Assembly (NCBI GenBank): GCA_050742975.1
Contig: JBOGDQ010000143.1
Location: forward strand, 1-23,773
Length of the DNA stretch: 23,773 nt
Origin: JBDTGE01 sp050742975
Lineage (GTDB): Bacteria; Actinomycetota; Actinomycetes; Mycobacteriales; Jatrophihabitantaceae
Reading direction: 5' to 3'
Shown here: positions 13,552 to 20,975 of the stretch, piece after piece
Layout of the letters: every line of letters begins with the position of its first letter
Numbering within the stretch: the stretch's first letter is position 1
Program-made: the position numbers and the translations under genes
The notes under the pieces: model-generated
Seen by the model: only the letters and a program-made list of their open reading frames with translations
Database searches by the model: none
What the model was told of the DNA's origin: nothing

Positions 13552-14730
13552 TCAGTACGACGGCAGGCTCGGGTCGATCTGGCTGACCCACGCCGTGACC
13601 CCGCCCTGCACGTGTACCGCATCGGCAAAGCCGGCCGCCTTCACTGCGGCCAGCGTCTCGGCCGAGCGGACGCCCGTCTTGCAGTACATGACGATCTGCT
13701 TGTCCTGCGGCAATCCCGCCAGCGCGTCGCCACGCAGGATCTCGTCCTTCGGGATCAGCGTCGCACCGGGGATCGAGACGATCTCCCACTCGGCCGGCTC
13801 GCGCACGTCTACCAGGTACACCGGCTTGTCCGAGTCGAGCAGGTCCTTGAGCTCGGTCGCGGTGATCGTCGAGCCGGCCGCCGCCTCCTGCGCCGCCTCG
13901 GACACCACGCCGCAGAACGCCTCGTAGTCGATCAGTTCGGTGACGGTGGGGTGCTCGCCGCAGACCGCACAGTTCGGATCCTTGCGGACCTTGATCTTGC
14001 GGTACTCCATCTCCAGCGCGTCGTACACCATCAGCGAGCCGAGCAGCGGTTTGCCGATCCCGGTGATCAGCTTGATCGCCTCGTTCACCTGGATCGTGCC
14101 GACCGAGCCGCACAGCACGCCCAGCACGCCACCCTCGGCGCAGGACGGGACCATGCCCGGCGGTGGCGGCTCGGGGTACAGGCAGCGGTAGCAGGGGCCG
14201 TGCTCGGCCCAGAACACCGCGGCCTGGCCGTCGAAGCGGTAGATCGAGCCCCACACGTACGGCTTGCCGAGCAGGACGCACGCGTCGTTGACGAGGTAGC
14301 GGGTGGCGAAGTTGTCGGTGCCGTCGAGGATCAGGTCGTAGCCGGCGAAGATCTCCAACGCGTTGGACGAGTCCAGCCGTTCCTGGTGCAGGTTGACGGT
14401 GACGAGCGGGTTGATCTCGAGGATCGAGTTGCACGCGGACTCGGCCTTGGTGCGGCCGATGTCGCTCTGCCCGTGGATGATCTGACGCTGCAGGTTCGAC
14501 TCGTCGACGACGTCGAAGTCGATGATGCCCAGCGTGCCCACGCCGGCCGCGGCCAGGTACATGAGCGCCGGTGAGCCGAGCCCGCCGGCTCCGATGCACA
14601 GCACCTTGGCGTTCTTGAGCCGTTTCTGCCCCGCCATCGCGACGTCGGGGATGATCAGATGCCGGCTGTAGCGGCGGACCTCCTCGACAGAGAGCGACTC
14701 GGCAGGTTCCACGAGCGGCGGCAGCGACAC
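13552..14730 (-). CDS. moeZ: Adenylyltransferase/sulfurtransferase MoeZ
   Basis: A 392-residue two-domain cytoplasmic enzyme that adenylates the C-terminal glycine of a small sulfur-carrier protein (MoaD-, CysO- or ThiS-like) and then transfers sulfur to it, feeding molybdopterin, cysteine or thiamine synthesis. The E1-like domain (about 15-270) has the ATP loop GAGGLGSP at 47-54, DFDVVDESNLQRQ at 71-83, and zinc cysteines C180/C183 (CYRC) and C254/C257 (CAVC). The rhodanese domain (about 288-392) has VDVREPAEWE and active-site Cys350 in CKTGVRSAE. The start is a GTG at 14730 with GAGGA 7 nt upstream. Length and layout match Rv3206c. No sulfur-carrier gene is in the window. It is followed by the TIGR03086-type gene and preceded by a repeat-filled gap. 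Confidence 0.95.
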   Translation of the reverse strand: MSLPPLVEPAESLSVEEVRRYSRHLIIPDVAMAGQKRLKNAKVLCIGAGGLGSPALMYLAAAGVGTLGIIDFDVVDESNLQRQIIHGQSDIGRTKAESACNSILEINPLVTVNLHQERLDSSNALEIFAGYDLILDGTDNFATRYLVNDACVLLGKPYVWGSIYRFDGQAAVFWAEHGPCYRCLYPEPPPPGMVPSCAEGGVLGVLCGSVGTIQVNEAIKLITGIGKPLLGSLMVYDALEMEYRKIKVRKDPNCAVCGEHPTVTELIDYEAFCGVVSEAAQEAAAGSTITATELKDLLDSDKPVYLVDVREPAEWEIVSIPGATLIPKDEILRGDALAGLPQDKQIVMYCKTGVRSAETLAAVKAAGFADAVHVQGGVTAWVSQIDPSLPSY

Positions 14731-14823
14731 TTGACGGTCCTCACAGTTCGGATCGGGTTAGTGCTGTCGGAACCACGGCGGCGGGGTCCGGCATTCCCCA
14801 CCAGTGTCCCCGGCAGCCGCCCT

Positions 14824-14874
14824 CGCGCCACCCCTGGGGTCGCAGGCACCGCGCCACCCTGGGGTTGCAGGTAC
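14824..14874. repeat. Tandem duplication of a 25-26 bp unit
   Basis: cgcgccacccctggggtcgc plus aggcac (14824-14849) is followed at once by a second copy (14850-14874) with one base missing and a few substitutions. Each unit holds a small palindrome around ccctgggg. It adjoins the 60-bp repeat array. Confidence 0.7.
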
Positions 14875-15030
14875 GGCGCCGACCGTAGGTCCAGCCGAGC
14901 AATCAGATTCGGCGCCGACCGTAGGTCCAGGCGCCTGCGCAGGCGACGAAGGAGCCGAGCAACCAGATGCGGCGCCGACCGTAGGTCCAGGCGCCCGCGC
15001 AGGCGACGAAGGAGCCGAGCAATGAGAATC
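14875..15030. repeat. 60-bp tandem repeat array, two full copies and one shortened copy
   Basis: Full copies at 14911-14970 and 14971-15030 are nearly identical. A shorter copy at 14875-14910 lacks an internal 24 bp. Each begins ggcgccgaccgtaggtccag and ends with a gccgagcaa segment. The middle copy holds a perfect 14-bp palindrome, cgcctgcgcaggcg, which the last copy keeps with one mismatch and the short copy lacks. The last copy ends within the stop codon of the DUF3152 gene, and the array fills about half of the 298-nt gap before moeZ. Both strands stay open through it, but I see no supported gene. Confidence 0.85.
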
Positions 15031-16135
15031 AGTCGCCGTTGATGCCGAACTCGCTGTTCTGCGGGGTGTCCGGTTGCTCGGCGCCCGGCGCGCCCTTCAC
15101 GCCCGGCGGGTACGGCCACGGGTTGGCCATGCACATCTTGCCGGTGTGCGGATCCTTGAGGCCGATCGTCTGCTGCATCATGGCCGGCGCGAGGCCGCCC
15201 GACAGGCACTCGTGGGCGTGCTGGTGCCCCATCGCGTGCCCGTCCTCGTGGTTGATCATGTAGAGGCGGTACGCGGCCAGGTCGCCGACGTACGCCGCCG
15301 AGCCACGTACCCAGCGGGCGTCGTTCATGACGACGCGGTTGACCGGACTGGCGTCGCCCGCGCCGATGTAGCAGGACGTCTCGATCGGCAGGTCGTACCC
15401 GCACAGGTTGCGCACCGTCATCGCCGATGTGAGCGTGACGTGGAAGTCGATGTTCCCGGAGTCGACCCGCTGGATCGAGACGCCGTGGCCGGACCAGGAC
15501 CGCTTGTCCGCCAGCGTGGTCTGCACCATGTTCGCGAACTGGGTCAGGTTGATGCCGGTGATGCCGTTCTCGACCTCGATGCTGTAGCGGTACAAGTGCC
15601 CCGAGCCGACGACCTTGCTCGTGCCGGGGAGCACGCGGAAGGTGCCGTTCCCCGCTTTGGTGTATGCAGCGCCTGGCGGTAGGGCTGCACCCTTCAGCGC
15701 GGTGTTCTGCGCGTTGACGCCGGGCGAGTCCGCCTTCAGGGTCGTGTTGTCCTGGGCGAGCGGCGGGGGGCTGCTCTGCGTGGTCGTCCGGTCGTGGTGA
15801 TGCTCGGACGCGACGGTGCTGTGTGCCGTGAGCAGCGCCGCAGCGGTGACGACAATGAGCAGTGGCAGTGCGTAGGCCCGCCAGCCGTAGCGATGGACGA
15901 AGGCGCGCACCCCCCGCTTCAGGCCACCGGGCCGGTACTCGCCACCGAACGTGGCCACGCCCCGGCGGGCGCTCGCGAGGTCGTGGTCATGTGCACGGTT
16001 GTGGTCATGCGCCTGGTTGCGGTCGAGGCCCTCGGCCGCGCGGTCGGATTCGGGGGCGACGGCAGCTGCGGACCGCGTCCGCCCGTGATCGTCGTCCCAT
16101 GCCGGCACCGCCTCAGATTGCCACAACCCGGGCAC
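15029..16135 (-). CDS. DUF3152 membrane-anchored protein with metzincin-type zinc motif
   Basis: A 368-residue protein. An N-terminal cytoplasmic part of about 85 residues is rich in charge, with an AHDHN/AHDHD repeat. One membrane span at about 87-106 is followed by a low-complexity linker and a folded external domain from about 150. That domain carries HEDGHAMGHQH at 296-306, which fits HExxHxxGxxH (His296, Glu297, His300, Gly303, His306), followed by APAMMQQT, a candidate Met-turn. Cys pairs near 245, 255 and 310 may form disulfides. The arrangement suggests an exported, membrane-tethered zinc protease, but activity is not shown. The C-terminus is Pro/Gly-rich. It sits in the place of Rv3207c. 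It is 33 nt downstream of the alpha/beta hydrolase gene, so the two probably form an operon. The start is not firmly fixed. Confidence 0.9.
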   Translation of the reverse strand: MPGLWQSEAVPAWDDDHGRTRSAAAVAPESDRAAEGLDRNQAHDHNRAHDHDLASARRGVATFGGEYRPGGLKRGVRAFVHRYGWRAYALPLLIVVTAAALLTAHSTVASEHHHDRTTTQSSPPPLAQDNTTLKADSPGVNAQNTALKGAALPPGAAYTKAGNGTFRVLPGTSKVVGSGHLYRYSIEVENGITGINLTQFANMVQTTLADKRSWSGHGVSIQRVDSGNIDFHVTLTSAMTVRNLCGYDLPIETSCYIGAGDASPVNRVVMNDARWVRGSAAYVGDLAAYRLYMINHEDGHAMGHQHAHECLSGGLAPAMMQQTIGLKDPHTGKMCMANPWPYPPGVKGAPGAEQPDTPQNSEFGINGD

Positions 16136-16168
16136 GCAACCGGTCAGCCGCGCCTGACGTCTCAGCTT

Positions 16169-17140
16169 TCACACCGACGCTGCGACGTCCTCGAGCAGGC
16201 CGAAGAACGCCCGCGCCGACGTCAGCGGATCCTCCATCATCGCGGTGTGGCCGATCCGTTCGAGCACGAGCTGGCGGCTGTCCGGGATGGCGGCGGCCAC
16301 GAACCCGGCCAGGTCCGGCGCGACGAGCCGATCGGTGTCCCCCCACAGCACGAGCGTCGGCGCCTGCAGCGTGCGCATCGCGGCCCACATCGCTCGCCCG
16401 TGCAGGAACTGGGCCCGCACCAGCCCGCGCGTCGAGCGGACGAACGCCTCGTTGGCCCACGGCATCTGCAACCGGGCACGCGCCTCGTCCACCGCCTCGT
16501 CGAAGCGCTGCTCCGGGTAGCGCGACGAGTCGGCGAAGCAGACGTCGAGCGTGCCCTTGACCCGGGCCTCGACGGCAAGCCGGCTCATCCGGCGCATGGC
16601 CATCCCACCGACACCGGGCACGACGATCAGCCCCATCCGCGGGTCGTGCTTGAGCGGGTGGATGCGCAGCCGGACGTCGGGTACCGCCGGCGAGATCAGC
16701 GTCAGCGTGCGGACCAGGTCCGGTCGTTGGGACGCGACGAGGATCGAGATGGCGCCGCCCATCGAGTTGCCCACCAGGTGTACCGGTGCGCGGCCGGACT
16801 GTTCCAGGTAGTGGACGATCATCCGCGCGTGGCTGGCCAGCGAGTAGCCGCGGTTCACTGCCGGGCCGGACCGGCCGTGCCCGGCCAGGTCGATCGACTC
16901 GACGTCCAGCTTGGCGCCGAGCAGCGCGGCGAAGTCGGTCCAGTTCGCCGTCGAACCACCCAGCCCATGCACGAGCAGAGCCGGTTCGGCGTCGGGCCGG
17001 GGCGCGTGCCGCACGTGGATGTCGACGCCACCGACGGTGACCACGCGCCCGGGGGCCGGCCCGATGCTCAGGTCCAACGGTGGCAGCGGCAGGTCGGAGA
17101 GCCGCGCAGGTGGCGCCAGCCGGCTCGGCATCTTGGGCAC
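16169..17140 (-). CDS. Alpha/beta-fold hydrolase
   Basis: A 323-residue alpha/beta hydrolase with a complete catalytic set: oxyanion-hole HGLGGS (58-63), nucleophile Ser126 in GNSMGG, Asp268 in WGDTDRLV and His298 in GHTAMME. The lid region at about 155-245 is helical and moderately hydrophobic. There is no signal peptide; the first 25 residues are Pro/Leu-rich. Family members include esterases, haloperoxidase-like enzymes and meta-cleavage-product hydrolases; the substrate cannot be assigned. It is followed after 33 nt by the DUF3152 gene. Upstream, a 189-nt gap holding two 58-bp inverted-repeat elements separates it from Ku. Confidence 0.92.
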   Translation of the reverse strand: MPKMPSRLAPPARLSDLPLPPLDLSIGPAPGRVVTVGGVDIHVRHAPRPDAEPALLVHGLGGSTANWTDFAALLGAKLDVESIDLAGHGRSGPAVNRGYSLASHARMIVHYLEQSGRAPVHLVGNSMGGAISILVASQRPDLVRTLTLISPAVPDVRLRIHPLKHDPRMGLIVVPGVGGMAMRRMSRLAVEARVKGTLDVCFADSSRYPEQRFDEAVDEARARLQMPWANEAFVRSTRGLVRAQFLHGRAMWAAMRTLQAPTLVLWGDTDRLVAPDLAGFVAAAIPDSRQLVLERIGHTAMMEDPLTSARAFFGLLEDVAASV

Positions 17141-17170
17141 GGGCGCACCCTACGCACGTCGGTACGCACC

Positions 17171-17228
17171 GTTTGCATCTGGTCCGCGCGCGGGCGGGTG
17201 GGCGTGAGCACACGCAGCAGATGCAAAC
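17171..17228. repeat. 58-bp element with 11-bp terminal inverted repeats, copy 1
   Basis: gtttgcatctg (17171-17181) and cagatgcaaac (17218-17228) are exact inverted repeats enclosing a 36-nt GC-rich core. The second copy, 28 bp further on, has the same length and matches at 44 of 58 positions. It lies in the gap between Ku and the hydrolase, downstream of Ku and upstream of the hydrolase on the minus strand. Confidence 0.8.
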
Positions 17229-17256
17229 CGCACCTGCACCACCGAGGGCCGGCCTG

Positions 17257-17314
17257 GTTTGCACCCGCTACCGGCGCGGGCCGGCGGGCGTCGACACGCG
17301 CAGCACGTGCAAAC
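17257..17314. repeat. 58-bp element with 8-bp terminal inverted repeats, copy 2
   Basis: gtttgcac (17257-17264) and gtgcaaac (17307-17314) are exact inverted repeats enclosing a GC-rich core homologous to copy 1 (shared segments include cgggc, ggcgt and cgcagca). It ends 15 nt from the Ku stop codon. Differences from copy 1 are spread through the core and at paired arm positions, so the ends remain complementary. Confidence 0.8.
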
Positions 17315-17329
17315 CGCGCTTTCCCGCGC

Positions 17330-18265
17330 CTATGCGGACTTTCGGGCCGCCTTCTTCGCCGGCGCGTTCTTGGCCGCGGCCTTCTTCGCACCCACCTTCT
17401 TCGCCGGTGCCTTCTTCACCGGTGCTTTCCCTGCCACCTTCTTCACCGGTGCCTTCTTGGTCGGCTTGTCGTCGGCCGACTCGCCCCGCCCCCGCTTGGC
17501 AGCGTCGACCGACGCGCGCAACGCGGACATCAGATCCACCACGTTGCCGGCGTTCGGCTGGGCCTCCTCCGGCGCCTCGAGGACCTCGCGCCCCTCGACC
17601 TTGGCGTCGATGACCTGCTGCAGCGCCTCGCGGTAGTCGTCGGTGTAACCGTCCGGGTCGAAGTCGCCGGACATGCTGTCGACGAGCGACTTTGCCATCT
17701 GCTCCTCCTGCGGGCGCAGGTCCACGTCCTCCTCGAGGAACCCGAAGTCCGGGGTGCGCACCTCGTCCGGCCAGATCATCGTCTCGAGCACGATCACGCC
17801 CTCGCGCACCCGCAGCGTCGCCAGCTGCTCGCGGTTGCGGATCGCGACCTTGACCAGGCCGGCCATTCCGCTGTCGGTCAGCGCATCGCGCAGCAGCACG
17901 TACGGCTTGACCGCGTTCTTCTCCGGCTCGAGGTAGTAGCTCTTGGCGAAGTAGATCGGGTCGATCTGATCCTGCGGCACGAACTGCAGGACGTCGACGA
18001 CCTTGGCGCTCGGCAGCGGCAGGTCGGCGAAGTCGTCGTCGGTGAGGACGACGGTCTCGCCGGACGGCAACTGGTAGCCCTTGGCGATGTCGCCGAAGGC
18101 CACCTCCGCGCCGTCGGCCTCGGCCACGCGGCGGTAGCGGATGCGCGACCCGTCACTGCGCCGCACCTGGTGGAAGCTGACGTCCTTCTCCTCGGTGGCC
18201 GAGAACAGCTTGACGCCGATGCTCACCAGGCCGAAGGACACGGTGCCCTTCCAGATCGACCTCAT
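17330..18265 (-). CDS. ku: Non-homologous end-joining DNA-end-binding protein Ku
   Basis: A 311-residue bacterial Ku, the ring-forming dimer that binds double-strand breaks and recruits LigD. The core runs from SIWKGTVSFGLVSIGVKL at the N-terminus through DIAKGYQL, VDVLQFVPQDQIDPIYF, KSYYLEP and LPRPQEE-like segments to the ALQQVIDAKVEG helix at about residue 230. A long Lys/Ala/Pro tail (KKAPVKK, KKAPAKK and similar) occupies about the last 60 residues; such tails bind DNA in mycobacterial Ku. I chose the ATG at 18265 over 18301 because the family starts MRSIWKG, with GGGG 8 nt upstream. It diverges from the LigD ligase gene with 78 nt between starts, so both directions of the repair module probably share a control region. 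Confidence 0.95.
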   Translation of the reverse strand: MRSIWKGTVSFGLVSIGVKLFSATEEKDVSFHQVRRSDGSRIRYRRVAEADGAEVAFGDIAKGYQLPSGETVVLTDDDFADLPLPSAKVVDVLQFVPQDQIDPIYFAKSYYLEPEKNAVKPYVLLRDALTDSGMAGLVKVAIRNREQLATLRVREGVIVLETMIWPDEVRTPDFGFLEEDVDLRPQEEQMAKSLVDSMSGDFDPDGYTDDYREALQQVIDAKVEGREVLEAPEEAQPNAGNVVDLMSALRASVDAAKRGRGESADDKPTKKAPVKKVAGKAPVKKAPAKKVGAKKAAAKNAPAKKAARKSA

Positions 18266-18343
18266 CGCGAACCCCGTCTCCTCATGGCACCGTCGCTTCA
18301 TGACACGGTTGCCGTTGACGTGCCTACCTCGTCACTGCCCAGA

Positions 18344-19279
18344 ATGGTACGGATGAAGCCGATGCTCGCGACCCCTGTCGCCACGCTGCCAGACGGCGCG
18401 GGCTGGGCCTTCGAGTTCAAGTGGGACGGCGTACGCGCCCTGCTGGACGTTTCGGATCGTGGGGTGCGCCTGCACAGCCGCAACGGCAACGAGGTCACCG
18501 CGGCCTACCCCGAGCTGGTCACGCTGGCCGCAGGCGTAGGGGATGCGCTCGTCGACGGGGAGATCGTCGCGCTCGCGGGCGGCCTGCCGTCCTTCGAGCT
18601 CTTGCAGACGCGGATGCACGTCCGCGGCGCGGCGCACGCCCGGCAGCTCGCGGTGAGCGCGCCGGTCACCTTCGTCGCGTTCGACCTGCTTCGCCGCTAC
18701 GGCGTGGACCTCACCGGCCGCCCGTACGTCGAGCGCCGGGCGACGCTGGACCGGCTGGTCACGGAACGGCCGGCGTGGACGATCAGCCCGTTCTTCGACG
18801 ACGGCGCCGCGACCCTCGCCGCGGCGCGGCAGCACCGCCTGGAGGGCGTGGTGGCGAAGCGGCTCGCCTCGCCGTACCGACCCGGAGCGCGCGGTGCGGA
18901 CTGGGTCAAGCTGCGGTTCGTCCGGGCCGGCGAGTTCGTCGTCGTGGGCTGGGAGGGCGCGGCGGACCGGCCGGCCGAGCTCAGCTCACTGGTGCTCGGC
19001 TACTACGCCGACGGCACGCTGCGGTACGCCGGCAAGGTCGGCAGCGGCCTGGACGGGCGCACCTCGTTGCGGCTGCGCAACGCGCTCACGGCGAGCGAGC
19101 ACTGCGCGCTCCGCACCGAGCCGCCCGCGAGTCCGGGACGGGTCGTGACGTGGTGCGATCCGGCGGTCGTGGTGGAGGTCGAGTTCACGCTGTGGACCGA
19201 TGACAAACGGCTGCGGCACCCGGTGTTCCGCGGCCTGCGCCCGGACAAGACAGCGACGGAGGCGACCGGAGATGGCTGA
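18344..19279 (+). CDS. ATP-dependent DNA ligase, LigD ligase domain as a separate protein
   Basis: A 311-residue ligase. The nucleophile Lys26 lies in EFKWDGVR (motif I), SRNGNEVTAAYPEL corresponds to motif Ia, LVDGEIVAL to motif III, EGVVAKRL to motif IV and DWVKLR to motif V. An OB-fold region follows at about 200-300. This is the size and content of the ligase part of LigD, without polymerase or phosphoesterase domains. It seals breaks in non-homologous end joining. The ATG at 18344 (MVRMKPML) is chosen; an ATG at 18353 is an alternative, and neither has a clear ribosome site. The frame is open far upstream through antisense of other genes, which is chance. Its last 8 nt overlap the polymerase gene (ATGGCTGA), so the two are translationally coupled. 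LigC is the other naming possibility. Confidence 0.92.
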   Translation: MVRMKPMLATPVATLPDGAGWAFEFKWDGVRALLDVSDRGVRLHSRNGNEVTAAYPELVTLAAGVGDALVDGEIVALAGGLPSFELLQTRMHVRGAAHARQLAVSAPVTFVAFDLLRRYGVDLTGRPYVERRATLDRLVTERPAWTISPFFDDGAATLAAARQHRLEGVVAKRLASPYRPGARGADWVKLRFVRAGEFVVVGWEGAADRPAELSSLVLGYYADGTLRYAGKVGSGLDGRTSLRLRNALTASEHCALRTEPPASPGRVVTWCDPAVVVEVEFTLWTDDKRLRHPVFRGLRPDKTATEATGDG

Positions 19280-20195
19280 GAAGGTGTCGGTGGATGTCGA
19301 CGGGCACACCCTGCAGCTGACCAACCTGGACAAGGTGCTCTACCCCGCCGCGGGCTTCACCAAGGGCGAGGTGCTCGACTACTACTCGCGGGTCGCTCCG
19401 GTTCTGCTGCCGCACCTGGCCGACCGCCCGCTGACCGTGAAGCGGTACCCGAACGGTGTCGACGGCAAGTTCTTCTTCGAGAAGAACGCGGCCCGCGGGA
19501 CACCGGACTGGGTGCGCACGGTGACCCTGCCCGTACCCGGATCGACCAAGAACCGCGAGACGATCGACTTCGTGGTCGTCGACGGGCTGGCCACCCTGGT
19601 CCGGCTGGCGAACCTCGCGGCTCTCGAGCTGCACGTGCCGCAGTGGCGGGTGCCGAAGCGCGGCCGGCCGCGACCTGACCTGATCGTGTTCGATCTCGAT
19701 CCCGGTCCGCCGGCGACCATCGCCGAGTGCTGCGAGGTCGCGCTGCTGCTGCGCGATCTCGTCGCCGAGGACGGCCTGGCCCTGTTCGCGAAGACGTCCG
19801 GGTCCAAGGGCATGCAGGTCAGCGCGCCCGTATCGGTTCGGTCGCAGGAGCAGCCGTCCGGCTACGCGCGATGGGTGGCACAGCGTCTCGAGCGCGAGCG
19901 ACCGGATCTGATCGTGTCCCGGATGACCAAGTCGCTGCGCCCGCACAAGGTCCTCGTCGACTGGAGCCAGAACAACCCGGCCAAGACGACGGTCGCGCCG
20001 TACTCGCTGCGCGCCCGCGAGGAACCCACGGTGTCCACCCCGTTGACGTGGGACGAGGTGGCCGCCGGAACCGGGTTGCGGTTCACCGCCGAGGACGTGC
20101 TGGCCCGGATCGCCGACCACGGCGACCTGTTCGCGCCGACACTCGATGACCGGTCCCGAGCCACCATCACCGAGGCGATGGCTACTCGCGAGTAG
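19272..20195 (+). CDS. ligD: LigD polymerase/primase domain as a separate protein
   Basis: A 307-residue end-joining polymerase of the archaeo-eukaryotic primase fold. Metal-binding aspartates are Asp141 and Asp143 (VFDLDPGP) and probably Asp230 (VLVDWSQNN). Other signatures are LTNLDKVLYP at 16-25, KRYPNGVDGKFFFEKN at 57-72, ELHVPQWR at 119-126, KTSGSKGMQVSAP at 174-186 and NPAKTTVAPYSLR at 235-247. It adds ribo- or deoxynucleotides at broken ends before ligation. There is no phosphoesterase domain here or elsewhere in the window. The ATG at 19272 overlaps the ligase stop by 8 nt. The stop TAG at 20193 overlaps a possible -10 for the TetR gene, 11 nt further on. Confidence 0.94.
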   Translation: MAEKVSVDVDGHTLQLTNLDKVLYPAAGFTKGEVLDYYSRVAPVLLPHLADRPLTVKRYPNGVDGKFFFEKNAARGTPDWVRTVTLPVPGSTKNRETIDFVVVDGLATLVRLANLAALELHVPQWRVPKRGRPRPDLIVFDLDPGPPATIAECCEVALLLRDLVAEDGLALFAKTSGSKGMQVSAPVSVRSQEQPSGYARWVAQRLERERPDLIVSRMTKSLRPHKVLVDWSQNNPAKTTVAPYSLRAREEPTVSTPLTWDEVAAGTGLRFTAEDVLARIADHGDLFAPTLDDRSRATITEAMATRE

Positions 20196-20206
20196 AGTCT
20201 GGCTCG
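20193..20206 (+). promoter_or_regulatory. Possible -10 element for leaderless TetR mRNA
   Basis: TAGAGT at 20193-20198 begins with the stop codon of the polymerase gene and is followed by 8 nt before the ATG at 20207. There is no Shine-Dalgarno sequence. The TetR gene could have its own start here as well as being read through from the ligase operon. Confidence 0.35.
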
Positions 20207-20857
20207 ATGTCCAGCAGTCTCGACGCCGGAGCGGCCGACCTCAGCCGAGGTGGTCGGCTGCCACGCTCTGCCCGCCGCAAGCAACTGCTCGCGGCCGCGC
20301 AGGAGGTGTTCGTCGCGAACGGTTACCACGCCGCCGCGATGGACGACATCGCCGAACGGGCCGGGGTGTCCAAACCGGTGCTGTACCAGCACTTCCCGGG
20401 CAAGCTCGAGCTGTATCTGGCACTGCTCGACACCCAGGCCGAGGCGCTGTCCGGCGCGGTCCACGATGCGCTCGCCCGCACGGACGACAACCAGCAACGC
20501 ATCCACGGCGTGCTGAGTGCCTACTTCGAGTTCGTCGACCGGGACGACGAGGACGGCGCGTTCCGACTGATCTTCGAGACCGACCTGGGCAACGAGCCCT
20601 CGGTGCGCAACCGGGTCGAGGCCGTCACGCAGAAGACCATGCAGGCCGTCGCCGACACGGTCGCGGGCGACACCGGCCTGGACCGGGCGTCGGCCGAGCT
20701 GCTGTCCACCGCGCTGACCGGCGCGGCCCAGGTCGCGGCCAGGTGGTGGCTCGCGAGCGAGCGGCCCGTCCCGAAGGCGGACGCGATCCTGCTGCTGGAA
20801 GGCCTGCTGTGGCGGGGGATCTCCAACTTCCCTCGCCAGGGCGAACTGGCGCACTGA
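20207..20857 (+). CDS. TetR-family transcriptional regulator
   Basis: A 216-residue regulator. The DNA-binding domain is at about 20-68: RRKQLLAAAQEVFVANGYHAAAMDDIAERAGVSKPVLYQHFPGKLELYLALL, abbreviated here by its conserved parts AAMDDIAERAGV and LYQHFPGK. The C-terminal helical ligand-binding and dimer domain includes FRLIFETDLGN and LTGAAQVAARWWL. It occupies the place of Rv3208 in the conserved gene order, next to DUF3107. Its targets and ligand are unknown; autoregulation is usual in the family. It begins 11 nt after the LigD polymerase stop, so read-through from the repair operon is likely. A GC-rich 118-nt gap separates it from DUF3107. Confidence 0.93.
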   Translation: MSSSLDAGAADLSRGGRLPRSARRKQLLAAAQEVFVANGYHAAAMDDIAERAGVSKPVLYQHFPGKLELYLALLDTQAEALSGAVHDALARTDDNQQRIHGVLSAYFEFVDRDDEDGAFRLIFETDLGNEPSVRNRVEAVTQKTMQAVADTVAGDTGLDRASAELLSTALTGAAQVAARWWLASERPVPKADAILLLEGLLWRGISNFPRQGELAH

Positions 20858-20975
20858 CGCGGCGTCGCCGCAGGGCAGCCGCGTTCGCTGAGGGCGGAGG
20901 GGTTACGGCGGCGGCGCGGCGGGGGCTCGACTAGCGTTGACGGCCACAGTCGCAACGAACCGCAGGAGGACCCGC

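Noticed and set aside
14804..15025. A 73-codon plus-strand frame through the 60-bp repeats (APTVGPG, AGDEGAEQ)
   Set aside because: The frame is open only because the unit is 60 bp long; there is no ribosome site and it is antisense to the operon direction.
15794..18343. Very long plus-strand open frame of which only the last 311 codons are used
   Set aside because: Upstream of 18344 it is antisense to DUF3152, the hydrolase and Ku, all with clear motifs. Its product there is His/Arg/Gly-rich with no domain, as expected from GC-rich antisense sequence.
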